DNA of 64,000 nt. Origin: JAICMB01 sp035295125. Its GTDB lineage: Bacteria > Acidobacteriota > Terriglobia > Bryobacterales > Bryobacteraceae. The notes under the pieces are model-generated. The model was not told the DNA's origin, searched no databases, and saw nothing but the letters and a program-made list of their open reading frames with translations. The translations under genes and the position numbers were made by a program. Location of the stretch: NCBI GenBank assembly GCA_035295125.1, contig DATGJP010000020.1:248001-312000 (forward strand). Reading direction: 5' to 3'. This document shows positions 35,523-44,079 of the stretch, in pieces; position 1 is the first letter of the stretch; every line of letters begins with the position of its first letter.

Positions 35523-36046
35523 AAATGAGCGAGCGCCTTGTCCAGATCGTCGGCCACACGCACGATGGTCCGTCCATCGACCTGCGGCTTGGGCGGCAGA
35601 CCGTTCCACGCCGCTTCTTTAGGATAGAGCCCGGCCCAATCCCAAACCGGTTTGCCGGTTTTGTCTTCGCCCATCGCGTGCGAGAGCAGGCGTCCGTGAT
35701 CCCAGAATTGCCTGGCGCGCTTGTCGGAAACGCGCATGAGCGCCCGCGTGTTGGGCGACATCAGGTCCGTATCGAGCACTTTTTCCCAAACCACAAAAAC
35801 GCGTAGGTTGGGGTCGGGATGTTTCTCCAGGATCTTTTCGACTGCAGAGGCCCCCTGCAGACAAACCGCTCACGTTGGGGACATCAACAGGACGAGCTTC
35901 GGACCGGGTGCGGCGTTGAAGCTCTGCTGGAAGGAGGTGACCTGGAGGTCGGCGAGCGCGGGCTGGCCAGTCGGGACATCGTGCGACAGGACGCCGCTGC
36001 AGGCGCTCAGGAGCAGCGTGGCTATTAAAGCGATGGGGAACTTCAT
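35519..36046 (-). CDS. Probable selenoprotein lipoprotein, thioredoxin-like, Sec-A-V-C motif
   Basis: Read as one gene through an in-frame UGA at 35870-35872, this encodes 175 aa. It has a lipoprotein signal (LLLSAC, Cys16), then a strand KLVLLMSPT directly before Sec59-Ala-Val-Cys62, a helix GASAVEKILEKHP, then LRVFVVWEKVL and a C-terminal segment ending RTIVRVADDLDKALAHL. The UxxC motif after a hydrophobic strand and before a helix is the thioredoxin-fold redox site. Both halves are in the same frame with no other stop between. The ATG overlaps the MerT-like stop by 4 nt and the stop overlaps the next gene by 4 nt. A hairpin 9 nt after the UGA resembles a bacterial SECIS. The alternative is a nonsense mutation or sequencing error at a Cys codon. 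Confidence 0.78.
35842..35860 (-). promoter_or_regulatory. Putative bacterial SECIS hairpin
   Basis: In the mRNA sense, arms CUGCAG (35860-35855) and CUGCAG (35847-35842) pair perfectly around the 7-nt loop GGGGCCU. The stem starts 9 nt and the loop 15 nt after the UGA. A guanine at the start of the apical loop and this spacing match the general description of bacterial SECIS elements that recruit SelB. Function is inferred. Confidence 0.65.
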
Positions 36047-36360
36047 CCGGCCATGATCTCCGCGAGTACCTGGGGAAATGCCAGCGAGACGAAAACGAAC
36101 AGCGCGGCGGTCCACAGGAGAACAAGATTCAGAATGCGCGGCCGGCGATTGCATTGTTTCGCGCGGCGTGCCTGCCAAAAGCCAAAGGCGATAAGAGCTA
36201 CCGACAGGATCATGAGGTAGGGTCGCAGTTTGGCGAGCATAGCGGACGCTCCAGCGGCGCTTGCGGCGAGCCAGAATGTACCGATCGGGAGGCAACAGCT
36301 AGTGGCGGCCAGGACGCTGCCAATGGCTCCTAAGGCTGAATAGACGGGACTGTTTTTCAC
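36043..36360 (-). CDS. MerT-like small membrane protein
   Basis: Small integral membrane protein (105 aa from GTG 36360), with three predicted helices. The first carries a vicinal cysteine pair, LAATSCCLPIG (Cys22-Cys23), as in the mercuric transporter MerT. The following GASAMLAKLRPYLMILSVALIAFGFWQARR resembles the MerT second-helix region, and a further Cys lies in RAKQCNRRP. It may move a thiophilic metal or thiol compound. Its stop overlaps the selenoprotein start (ATGA), suggesting joint function. The start is uncertain: the frame is open to 36525 and no clear ribosome binding site is seen. Confidence 0.7.
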   Translation of the reverse strand: MKNSPVYSALGAIGSVLAATSCCLPIGTFWLAASAAGASAMLAKLRPYLMILSVALIAFGFWQARRAKQCNRRPRILNLVLLWTAALFVFVSLAFPQVLAEIMAG

Positions 36361-36502
36361 GGTTGCTGCTGGTCTACACCCCAGTCTAACAGGCCCGCTG
36401 CCGTGCACGATCGAAAACTCCGCGTAGGGAATTCGTGGAACGTAGCCCACCGGGTTTTGGATTCTGTGGAAGAGTGAAGCAGGCCATTCCGCCTGGCGCC
36501 GG

Positions 36503-37249
36503 TCAAAAAATATGGAAGAAGACATCCACGCGCGCCGAGGTCGCCACCGCCGTATTCCCTCGCATGGCTGGCCGGAAGCGCCATTTCAGCACGGCTTCCA
36601 CGGCCTTCTCCTCTAAACCCAGTCCCGGACCCTCGACGAGCCGAATATTGTGCGCCTTTCCGTCGACTCCAATTTCGATCATCAGTATGACCGATCCCTG
36701 GAATCGCGCTTTCCGCGCCTCATCGGAAAACTCCGGCTCCGGCTGGTAGATGACTTGCGCGGGACGAATGGGATCCGCCGATCGATTTGTGGAGAAGCCC
36801 GGACCGCCCGGCCCATCGCCCACCCCACCGCTGCAGCATCGGTCTCCAATGCCGTGCCCGCCCTTGTTGCCGAAGAGCCCGTCTCCAAACTTACCCAGGG
36901 GATCGCCGATGACCTGGACCCCCGTCGGAATCACGGGCGCGTCGAACGCGATCGTCGGCACGATAGGAAGCTTCGGGTCAGGATGCGTCTCGGGCGGAAT
37001 AAACGTCCGCCGCCCGCGCACGGGCAATTCTCCGCGACGCACCGGGCCGGGACTCTGATTCGAGCCGCCGGCATCCTTGTCTTGTACTCGCAAGTGCAGA
37101 CGAGGCGGAGCCAGTGTGATTAGATGTTCGAAATTCAGTCTGACGGGAGGCACAACCGTTCGAAATGCTCCCGAGCCGAGACTCAATAGCAACGCGACAA
37201 AGCAGACGTGAAGGATCAATGAAGTGACTTGCGATCTTGCAGCCGGCAT
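36503..37249 (-). CDS. TonB-family energy transducer
   Basis: TonB-like protein (248 aa). There is one N-terminal TM anchor (VTSLILHVCFVALLLSLGSGAF), a long proline- and glycine-rich linker across the periplasm (residues about 60-150, including DGLFGNKGGHGIGD), and a C-terminal TonB_C domain from about residue 165: PEPEFSDEARKARFQGSVILMIEIGVDGKAHNIRLVEG, then AVEAVLKWRFRPA. It would energise outer-membrane TonB-dependent receptors such as the one at 55.3-58.7 kb. No exbB/exbD lies nearby. Confidence 0.9.
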   Translation of the reverse strand: MPAARSQVTSLILHVCFVALLLSLGSGAFRTVVPPVRLNFEHLITLAPPRLHLRVQDKDAGGSNQSPGPVRRGELPVRGRRTFIPPETHPDPKLPIVPTIAFDAPVIPTGVQVIGDPLGKFGDGLFGNKGGHGIGDRCCSGGVGDGPGGPGFSTNRSADPIRPAQVIYQPEPEFSDEARKARFQGSVILMIEIGVDGKAHNIRLVEGPGLGLEEKAVEAVLKWRFRPAMRGNTAVATSARVDVFFHIF

Positions 37250-37403
37250 GCGTTGCCACTGGCACGCAGCCGTCCGTGAACTGTCTCACGAAAACACGCG
37301 ACTTAGTGCCGCGCACCCGATTCCTGAAACGCACGGTTGTAGTTTCGTAGTCACATGTTACACGTAGCATCCTGCGCACCGGTCGAGGTATTTTGAAGTG
37401 GTT

Positions 37404-37441
37404 CAGGCGGTTTCAAACCCGCCGCAGGTTGGAAACCTGCC
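37404..37441. repeat. Double-hairpin repeat, family B
   Basis: Two adjacent stems: GGCGG (37406-37410)/CCGCC (37419-37423), then GCAGGT (37424-37429)/ACCTGC (37435-37440). The reverse complement matches the element at 49961-50030, whose sequence is richer in AAACCC/GGGTTT. It lies after the ADOP stop in the 235-bp spacer before tonB and may mark the transcript end. Confidence 0.65.
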
Positions 37442-37485
37442 TTACATCAGGCGAGTATCATCAGGTTCCACCTGGCAGACCTCCC

Positions 37486-40134
37486 TTACTCCACCCGCAA
37501 CGCCCGAACCGGATCAATGCGTGACGCCTGCCATGCCGGGACGAAACTGGCGGCGGCAGTCACGCATAGGAGGAACAGCGCAACCCCGCTATAGATCCGC
37601 ACATCCGCAGGCGCCACATCCACCATCAGAGCCGGCAGAGCCCGAATCAAAATGAACGCGCCGATCAATCCCGCTGCCAAACCCAGCAACGCCACGCGAA
37701 GGCTGCGGCCCACAATCATGTGAATGATGGAGCCACTGTCTGCCCCAATCGCCATCCGCAGACCAATCTCGTACGTGCGCTGTGTCACTGAATAAGACAC
37801 CAACCCATAAACCCCGATAGCCGCGAGCGCCAGTGCCGCAGCCGCAAAACTCAGGAACAACCAGGTGGTGGACCGAAGCTTGGAAACCGACCCCGTCACC
37901 TGTTCCTCCAGGTAAACCGGCTTGGCCACCGGGATATTCGGATTCATCCCAGACGCCACCCGGTAGATCTCATCCGTGGCCTGCGGCATGTGACTCGCCG
38001 TACGCGCCATCAGGTTCATGACCGGCGGCAAATCCTGGCTTCCGTCCGACCCTTGCGCATACGGCATGTACATCGCTCCGGTGATTCCGCCCGGTGTTCG
38101 ATCCGTCAAGCTGAACTGGTGTATGTCCGCGACAATTCCTACGATGGTGCGCCAGCGAGGTTCCGCAACCAGTCGTATGTGCTTGCCAATCGCGTTTTGC
38201 CCCGGCCAGAATCGCCGCGCCGTCGACGCCGTGATCAAAACGACGGGCTCCGACTCGCGCGTGTCCGCCGCCGTAAAAGCACGACCGGCCAGCAACGGTA
38301 TGCTCATGAAGCTCAGATATCCGGGATTCACATCCCCTGCCCAGAACATCGGCGAAGGAAATTCCGCAGTCCTGGGATGGTCCTCGACATCCACCGGAGT
38401 TGAAGATAGCTTTCCATCGAGCGGGACTGTGTTCGCGAGCGCGACGTCCACAACGCCGGGAACCTGGCGGGCTTGCGCCAGCATTCGGTCGTAAAAGGCA
38501 ATACACGCGGAGGGCAACGAGCAAAAAGTACGATCGGGGCTAATCTTAATGGCTACGATATGCTGCGCGTGGAACCCCGGGTTCGTACTCGCCAGCTTGT
38601 ACAGGCTCTGAATCAGGACGCTGGCGCCCACAACCAAAACCAGTGTCAGTGCGATCTCGCCGCCGATCAGCCAACTGCGAAAACGGATCGATGCACCGGT
38701 CGCCGAGCGCTGTGTCCCTGTTTTGATCGCGTCGATCACACTAAGGCGGGAAGCGCTAAGGGCCGGCGCGAAACCGAACGACAAGCCCGCCAGTATAGAC
38801 AAAGAGGCCGTGAACGCCGCCACGTGCCAATCCACCTGGATTCGAGACGCCGTAGCGACATCCGGCGATACTACAGCGCCGAAGAGCCGCAGCGCGGAAG
38901 CACCCAGTGCGAGACCAACGACGCCTGCCGCGCCTGCGAGCACGACACATTCGGTCAATAACTGCCGGACGATCCGGTAACGTCCTGCACCCATCGCGGC
39001 TCTCACCGCGATCTCCTTCCGGCGTGCCCCGGCTCTCGCCATTAGCAAGCCTGCGACGTTGGCGCAAGCGATCACCAGCACCGCTCCCACGGCACAAAGC
39101 AGCATAAGAACGCGGCCGCGCGAATCGCCGGCCATATCGGTCTGCAGCGGAATTACGGTCGAGTTGGCGTTCCAGCGGCGCGGCATCGGCCACGGAAACA
39201 TCGTCCAGACCGAGCCTGCGAGGCCTCTGACTTCGTTCTTCGCCTGCTCGATTGTCGAGCCGGGATGCAAGCGGCCAATCAGCGGTACGAACTCGCTCGC
39301 CCAGTAGTCCACCACCTCTGTGGGATTGACCACCCACGGGTACCAAAGTTGGGTTCGCGCGGAGGGAAGCGCAAAACCCGACGGCATCACGCCAATGATC
39401 CGGCGTTGTATCCCATTCACAGTGATCATCCGGCCGAACACGGTGGGATCGGAGTTAAACCGCGAAGTCCACAGGTCGTAGCTCAGGATCGCAACGCGGT
39501 CGCGTCCCGGCTGATCTTCACCCGGATTCAAACCCCGGCCCAGCATCACCGGCGCGCCGATCAGCGAAAACAGGTTCGCCGATACGCTGCTTGCGGTGAT
39601 GCGAAACGCCGGTCCTTGTCCCGTAATGTTCACCTCAACGCCGGAACTGATCGCTGCCACATCCATTGTTCGGGAATGCTGCTGGAAATAGACCAACAGG
39701 GCCTTCGGATAGGATTCGGTGATGCGCACCAGGCGGTCCGGTTCCGCGAACGGCAGCGGCTTGACCAGCAGTGCATTCACCATCGTGTACACCGCCGTGT
39801 TTCCGCCAATTCCGAGAGCGAGCGACAAAACAGCCACCAGGCTGAACAGCGGATTTCTCACCAGCAGGCGCAGCGCGTAGCGAACATCCTGAAGCAGGCG
39901 CTCCAGGCTCATGAAACTCCGGACATCGGCGCTCTCCTCGGCGGCCAGAATGACGTTGCCCATCTGGCGCCGCGATTGTACACTAGCCTCGGCCTCGCTC
40001 AGCCCCGTTTCACGGACCTGCCGAAACTTGAAGTCGGCGTGGAACGCCATCTCTTCGCTTAACTCGCGTTCCCAGGCGTCCCTGTGAAACAGGTATCCGA
40101 TTTTGCGGAAGAAACGTAAAATTGCGAACCACAT
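37486..40134 (-). CDS. ADOP-type ABC transporter permease
   Basis: Second duplicated MacB/FtsX permease (882 aa). It has the extra N-terminal helical segment common in ADOPs (WERELSEEMAFHADFKFRQV and EAEASVQSRRQMGN), then two copies of the MacB core plus FtsX helices, with CANVAGLLMARAGARRKEIAVRAAMGAGR in the first and LAAIGVYGLVSYSVTQRTYEIGLRMAIGA in the second. I chose ATG 40134, 5 nt after the PadR stop, rather than the in-frame ATG 40275. It pairs with the PadR regulator just upstream, a very common acidobacterial unit. Confidence 0.9.
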   Translation of the reverse strand: MWFAILRFFRKIGYLFHRDAWERELSEEMAFHADFKFRQVRETGLSEAEASVQSRRQMGNVILAAEESADVRSFMSLERLLQDVRYALRLLVRNPLFSLVAVLSLALGIGGNTAVYTMVNALLVKPLPFAEPDRLVRITESYPKALLVYFQQHSRTMDVAAISSGVEVNITGQGPAFRITASSVSANLFSLIGAPVMLGRGLNPGEDQPGRDRVAILSYDLWTSRFNSDPTVFGRMITVNGIQRRIIGVMPSGFALPSARTQLWYPWVVNPTEVVDYWASEFVPLIGRLHPGSTIEQAKNEVRGLAGSVWTMFPWPMPRRWNANSTVIPLQTDMAGDSRGRVLMLLCAVGAVLVIACANVAGLLMARAGARRKEIAVRAAMGAGRYRIVRQLLTECVVLAGAAGVVGLALGASALRLFGAVVSPDVATASRIQVDWHVAAFTASLSILAGLSFGFAPALSASRLSVIDAIKTGTQRSATGASIRFRSWLIGGEIALTLVLVVGASVLIQSLYKLASTNPGFHAQHIVAIKISPDRTFCSLPSACIAFYDRMLAQARQVPGVVDVALANTVPLDGKLSSTPVDVEDHPRTAEFPSPMFWAGDVNPGYLSFMSIPLLAGRAFTAADTRESEPVVLITASTARRFWPGQNAIGKHIRLVAEPRWRTIVGIVADIHQFSLTDRTPGGITGAMYMPYAQGSDGSQDLPPVMNLMARTASHMPQATDEIYRVASGMNPNIPVAKPVYLEEQVTGSVSKLRSTTWLFLSFAAAALALAAIGVYGLVSYSVTQRTYEIGLRMAIGADSGSIIHMIVGRSLRVALLGLAAGLIGAFILIRALPALMVDVAPADVRIYSGVALFLLCVTAAASFVPAWQASRIDPVRALRVE

Positions 40135-40139
40135 ATCGT

Positions 40140-40478
40140 TCACGCCATCTCCAGGACGCGTTGAATCGCGCCAATGACGCGGTTGAACTCGGCGCGTTCC
40201 GAAGCCAGTTTCTTGCGCCCCGCCGTCGTCAGCGTGTAGTAACGGGCACGGCGATTGTTCTCCGAGGCGCCCCATTCCGCCTGCAGCCAGCCGTTCAGCA
40301 TCAAGCGCTGCAGGGCCGGATAGAGCGAGCTTTCACCCACCTGGAGCACGTCTCCAGAGATCTGTTTCAAACGCTGTGCAATCCCGTAACCGTGCATTCG
40401 CCCGGTGGCGAGCACTCTCAATATCAGGAGATCGAGCGTGCCGGGAAGTAGTTCAGATGCGGCTTCTTGTTTTCCCAT
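40140..40478 (-). CDS. PadR-family transcriptional regulator
   Basis: Winged-helix repressor (112 aa): LLPGTLDLLILRVLATGRMHGYGIAQRLKQIS, then VGESSLYPALQRLMLNGWLQAEW and a wing RRARYYTLTTAGRKKLASE. PadR proteins respond to small ligands and repress nearby transport genes; it presumably controls the ADOP gene 5 nt downstream and itself. Two identical-core operator-like sites sit over and upstream of its start. Confidence 0.93.
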   Translation of the reverse strand: MGKQEAASELLPGTLDLLILRVLATGRMHGYGIAQRLKQISGDVLQVGESSLYPALQRLMLNGWLQAEWGASENNRRARYYTLTTAGRKKLASERAEFNRVIGAIQRVLEMA

Positions 40479-40537
40479 CGTCTATCGATGGATAGCATGA
40501 ATGAAGACAAAACTCAAGCCCCATCGTTTATCGATGG
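40476..40537. promoter_or_regulatory. Twin PadR operator candidates
   Basis: Two copies of CATCGTYTATCGATGG at 40476-40491 and 40522-40537, with start points 46 bp apart. Each is an imperfect dyad around TATCGAT. The first covers the PadR start codon, so binding there would block the gene itself. Repeated, centred on the promoter side, and unlike the palindromes elsewhere in the window. Confidence 0.6.
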
Positions 40538-40676
40538 GAGTCGGGAGTGCGCCGGGGAGTGCGCCCTACGAAGACATTAGCCTGCTGAGGACTTCAACGA
40601 GAAAGGACAGTCGAAAAGCCTGTCCCGACCTTTCAACCCGAGAGTTTTCGTTGGTTGCGCCTATGCTGCCCAATAC

Positions 40677-42551
40677 TCAAGGGCGCAACGCCGGATTCAC
40701 CAATGGCGCCACTTCATGCGCAATCTCACCGGTCCGCGTCCCTGCCAGGTTCGCGAGCACCACTACCGTCAGCCCGTCATCCACAAACCGCGCGATAAAG
40801 CAGGTAAAGCCCTGCCAGGCGCCGCTGTGTTCGACCACTTTATGCCCATTCACAGCAGTAATGCTCCATCCAAAACCGTAGTGGGCGGGATTCGGGTTGC
40901 CATCGTTGAGTGGATATACGGTCCAGATCCGGTCGAGGCTCGACGGCTTCAACAGGCTCGACCCGTATAGCGCCTCGTCCCATTTCGCCAGATCCAGTAC
41001 GTTGAAGTATAACGTTCCATCTGCCGTCGAATTGAACGTCGGCGACACCCACTCCTGGTTCTGCAGCTTGAAACCAGTCATTTCATAACCTGATGAACGG
41101 TTCGGGATGATGTCCCTGTCACTGATCAGGCGCGTCGCGTTCATATCCCACGGCCGGAAGATTCTCTCCTGCAGGAAATCCGCGTAGAACAGGCCCGTCA
41201 CCCGGTGGATCATGATCCCCAACAGCGCATAATTCGTGTTGCGGTAGTTCCATTTCTCGCCGGGCTTGTTCTCGATCGGCATAACCTCCATGCTCTTAGC
41301 CAGCTCATCCTCGGTGTAATCGAGCCGCATGTAAAACGGGCCTTTTGGCCCGGTGCGATCCGGAGTTTCGTACTCAGAGAGGCCCGACGTGTGCGACAGC
41401 AGGTTCCTGATCAGGATCGGCTTCCAGCTCTCCGGAGCATCGGGGAAGTACTTCACGATACTGTCGTCGAGGCCGACCTTCCCCTCCTCCACAAGCATCA
41501 TCACAGCCGCCGACACGAACTGCTTGCCAACCGAACCCGATTGAAAGATGGTCTCGGGCTTCACCGGCACCTGGAGTTCCACGTTTGCAAAACCGTAGCC
41601 CTTGGCAAACAGAATTTCGCCGCGCTGGTAGATACCGACCTCCAGTCCAGGGACATGCTCGCGTTGCATCTCGGCAGTAACATAGCGGTCGATGTTCGCG
41701 ACCTGCTCGGGTTCGAGGGCGGCTGCGGAAGCAGCCTTGACCGTGACACGCTCGGCTTTGTCGACGACAATCGTATCCGTGACGTTCTCGCCCTTGTCCA
41801 GCGCGAGCCCAAGCTTCGCGACGGCATCGAATATCGACACCGCCAGCGGATTTCCGGAACCGTTCGCCGCATCGTATTGGCGCTTTCCCATCCAATCCAG
41901 CTTGATTTCGTAAGTCCCGGTAAGGGCGGTCCGGTCGACCACTGGAAACGTCACATAGGCGTTGGCAACCCGCGGCAAAAGATCGGCCAGATCGGACATC
42001 GTGAAGCCGCGGCAGACCAGATGCAACTGAGTCGGAGGACCATCAGCCCGCGAGCATTCCTTTCCGGTCGCCGCCGAGGATTGCAGTTTCGGACCATCCT
42101 TTCCGACACTCAACGTGAACACCGGATCGGTCTTGCGCCCGTGGTGCACGCCAAGCTTGAAGCGCTCGGCGAGAAACGACTGCAGCATGAGCTGGAGTTT
42201 TTCTTTCGATGCGGGCTGCGCCTTTGCGGTGATGTCGTAACGCTCGGAATCCAGCCATGACGGTCCACCCGTGACGAGGTTCTCGTCCCGGCCATACGCT
42301 GCCGCGATAAGCCTCCGCAGGCTGGTATTGCGGCATCGAACATTCCCGTCCGGCAGCAACCCCACGCTGACCCAGTTCTCCGCGGAGTTCGCGGAACGCA
42401 TCTCCACCGTGTCAAAGGACTGCCCGTACGCCACGACCATTCCAAAGAAGAAAAGGGGGAGCAAGCGGTTTCGGCTGACTCGTGATTCGTGGCGGCGCCG
42501 CAAAAATGAAGCCCTTCCAGACTTGAGTGACCCTGCCGTTGCGTCGATCAT
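40677..42551 (-). CDS. TIGR03435 domain fused to beta-lactamase-family serine hydrolase
   Basis: Two-domain exported protein (624 aa). After a signal region (LPLFFFGMVVAYG), residues about 40-270 form a TIGR03435 domain (NTSLRRLIAAAYGRDENLVTGGPSWLDSERYDI, then LTGTYEIKLDW). Residues about 295-624 form a class-C beta-lactamase/penicillin-binding domain with SVGK at 340-343, a YxN-like segment in NYRNTNYALLG and VVEHSGAW as the HxG box. Hydrolysis of a peptide or ester is likely; true beta-lactamase activity is not certain. It overlaps the ROK kinase upstream by 4 nt. Confidence 0.9.
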   Translation of the reverse strand: MIDATAGSLKSGRASFLRRRHESRVSRNRLLPLFFFGMVVAYGQSFDTVEMRSANSAENWVSVGLLPDGNVRCRNTSLRRLIAAAYGRDENLVTGGPSWLDSERYDITAKAQPASKEKLQLMLQSFLAERFKLGVHHGRKTDPVFTLSVGKDGPKLQSSAATGKECSRADGPPTQLHLVCRGFTMSDLADLLPRVANAYVTFPVVDRTALTGTYEIKLDWMGKRQYDAANGSGNPLAVSIFDAVAKLGLALDKGENVTDTIVVDKAERVTVKAASAAALEPEQVANIDRYVTAEMQREHVPGLEVGIYQRGEILFAKGYGFANVELQVPVKPETIFQSGSVGKQFVSAAVMMLVEEGKVGLDDSIVKYFPDAPESWKPILIRNLLSHTSGLSEYETPDRTGPKGPFYMRLDYTEDELAKSMEVMPIENKPGEKWNYRNTNYALLGIMIHRVTGLFYADFLQERIFRPWDMNATRLISDRDIIPNRSSGYEMTGFKLQNQEWVSPTFNSTADGTLYFNVLDLAKWDEALYGSSLLKPSSLDRIWTVYPLNDGNPNPAHYGFGWSITAVNGHKVVEHSGAWQGFTCFIARFVDDGLTVVVLANLAGTRTGEIAHEVAPLVNPALRP

Positions 42552-43390
42552 AGTGTCTGCTCCGCTAATGCGAGTGCGCCCAGTATCCCCGCACGCGACC
42601 CGAGCTGCGCGGCTACGACATCCGGCGAATCAATATAGCCGTTCAGCAATTGCGCCAGTTCCCGCCGGATCATTCCCAACAAGTGCCCCTGCTGCATCAC
42701 GCCGCCCCCCAGAATGATGCGCTGCGGCGAAAGCGTGCACGCCCAGGTCGCCAGCGCGAGAGCAAGGTAATGCGCCTCCAGCGTCCACGCCGGATGATCT
42801 TCCGGCAGTTGCTCGGCCCGCAGACCCCAGCGCGCCTCGATGGCCGGGCCGCACGCCAGTCCTTCGAGGCAATCCCCATGATAGGGGCAGGCGCCGGCGA
42901 ACGGATCGCACGTCCGGTCGTGCGGAATTCGGATATGCCCCATCTCCGGGTGCAGCGTGCCATGCAGCGCCTTCCCGTTCACTACGCCCCCGCCCCCAAC
43001 GCCTGTCCCCACGGTCAAGTAGATGAAATCGGTGAGACCCTGCGCCGCGCCCCAGCGCGCCTCGCCTAACGCGGCAGCATTCACATCGGTGTCGAAACCC
43101 ACGGGCGCTCTCAACGCTGTCTTGATTGCGCCAAGCAGGTTGTAGTTCCGCCAGGCCACCTTCGGCGTCGACGTAATGTGGCCATATGACGGCGAATCCG
43201 GATGCAGATCGATCGGCCCAAACGACCCGATGCCCAACGCCCCAAGCGCAGCACCCCGAAAATAAGCGATCACCGCCGCGGTAGTCTCTTCAGGCAAGGT
43301 TGTCGGGATCTGAATCGTATCAAGATCGTCCGGCCCCGTCCCCATCCCGCAAACAAACTTGGTTCCACCTGCCTCGATCGCACCGAACAT
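42548..43390 (-). CDS. ROK-family sugar kinase (fructokinase-like)
   Basis: ROK kinase (280 aa) opening MFGAIEAGGTKFVCG (ATP phosphate loop). TVGTGVGGGGVVNGKALHG is the second phosphate motif, and HIRIPHDRTCDPFAGACPYHGDCLEG is the zinc-binding His/Cys cluster typical of fructokinase-type ROK proteins. Start taken at ATG 43390, overlapping the methyltransferase stop by one base; the frame is open 20 codons upstream. It phosphorylates a hexose, most likely fructose, by family analogy. Confidence 0.88.
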   Translation of the reverse strand: MFGAIEAGGTKFVCGMGTGPDDLDTIQIPTTLPEETTAAVIAYFRGAALGALGIGSFGPIDLHPDSPSYGHITSTPKVAWRNYNLLGAIKTALRAPVGFDTDVNAAALGEARWGAAQGLTDFIYLTVGTGVGGGGVVNGKALHGTLHPEMGHIRIPHDRTCDPFAGACPYHGDCLEGLACGPAIEARWGLRAEQLPEDHPAWTLEAHYLALALATWACTLSPQRIILGGGVMQQGHLLGMIRRELAQLLNGYIDSPDVVAAQLGSRAGILGALALAEQTL

Positions 43391-44070
43391 TACAGTAGGT
43401 CCTCCAGCCGCCACAGCCCCAGCGATTTGTCGTCGTAAGCCCCGCCGCACTCCGTGCAGCCTTCAGCAATCAAACGCAATGGCGGCGGAAACGAAAATGG
43501 CGGCCGCTCCAGATTCAACGGACGCCAGTCGCCATCGGCGATGTCGGCGTTCTTCTCCAACTCCGGGAAAGTGGTGGTTAACAAAAAACGCGCGTCACAG
43601 GTCTTCATATTCCGTAAAGCAGCTTCAATGTTGCAAAACGAAAGGTGAACGAGACAGTCGCGGCAGAGGATCAGATCGGCATCCGCGAGCGGATCGCACG
43701 TCAGGTCCAGTGGAACGAACCGGCGCTCGGGGTAACGTACACGATTCCGCTCCACCAGTTCCGGAACAATATCCGCGCCGACGTAGGGCACGCCCAGATC
43801 GACCCGGCTGAGCCACTCAAAGTCGCCGCAAGGGACATCGAGTAGCGACCTGATCTCGAAATCCGCCAGCATCCTCGGAATCTCCCGCCGCAGCACATCG
43901 GTCTCGGCCAGCGACGAGCCGACCCCGGAGCACGATTCCAGGCCGCCCCAAAGATTGTGCTGATAGATATACGCGAATCTTTCCGCCGGAGCCAGGCTCA
44001 GCAAAATGTCCTCGCTTTCGCGAAAACGCAATTGCGCAAGCACCGGCGGCCGATTTTCCGGATGCGACAA
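43390..44070 (-). CDS. Class I SAM-dependent methyltransferase
   Basis: Rossmann-fold methyltransferase (226 aa). Motif I is SLLDVPCGDFEWLSR, with VGADIVPELVERN at the end of the second strand (the Asp that binds the SAM ribose), then DLILCRDCLVHLSFCNIEAALRNM and the RFLLTTTF strand. Substrate unknown. It starts the group of minus-strand genes ending with the TIGR03435-hydrolase fusion and overlaps the ROK gene by one base. Confidence 0.85.
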   Translation of the reverse strand: MSHPENRPPVLAQLRFRESEDILLSLAPAERFAYIYQHNLWGGLESCSGVGSSLAETDVLRREIPRMLADFEIRSLLDVPCGDFEWLSRVDLGVPYVGADIVPELVERNRVRYPERRFVPLDLTCDPLADADLILCRDCLVHLSFCNIEAALRNMKTCDARFLLTTTFPELEKNADIADGDWRPLNLERPPFSFPPPLRLIAEGCTECGGAYDDKSLGLWRLEDLL

Positions 44071-44079
44071 TAATTACCA

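Noticed and set aside
35519..35794. 91-aa ORF as a separate gene
   Set aside because: Its ATG is internal, lacks a ribosome binding site, and the protein begins in mid-domain. Reading through the UGA to the lipoprotein start is more consistent.
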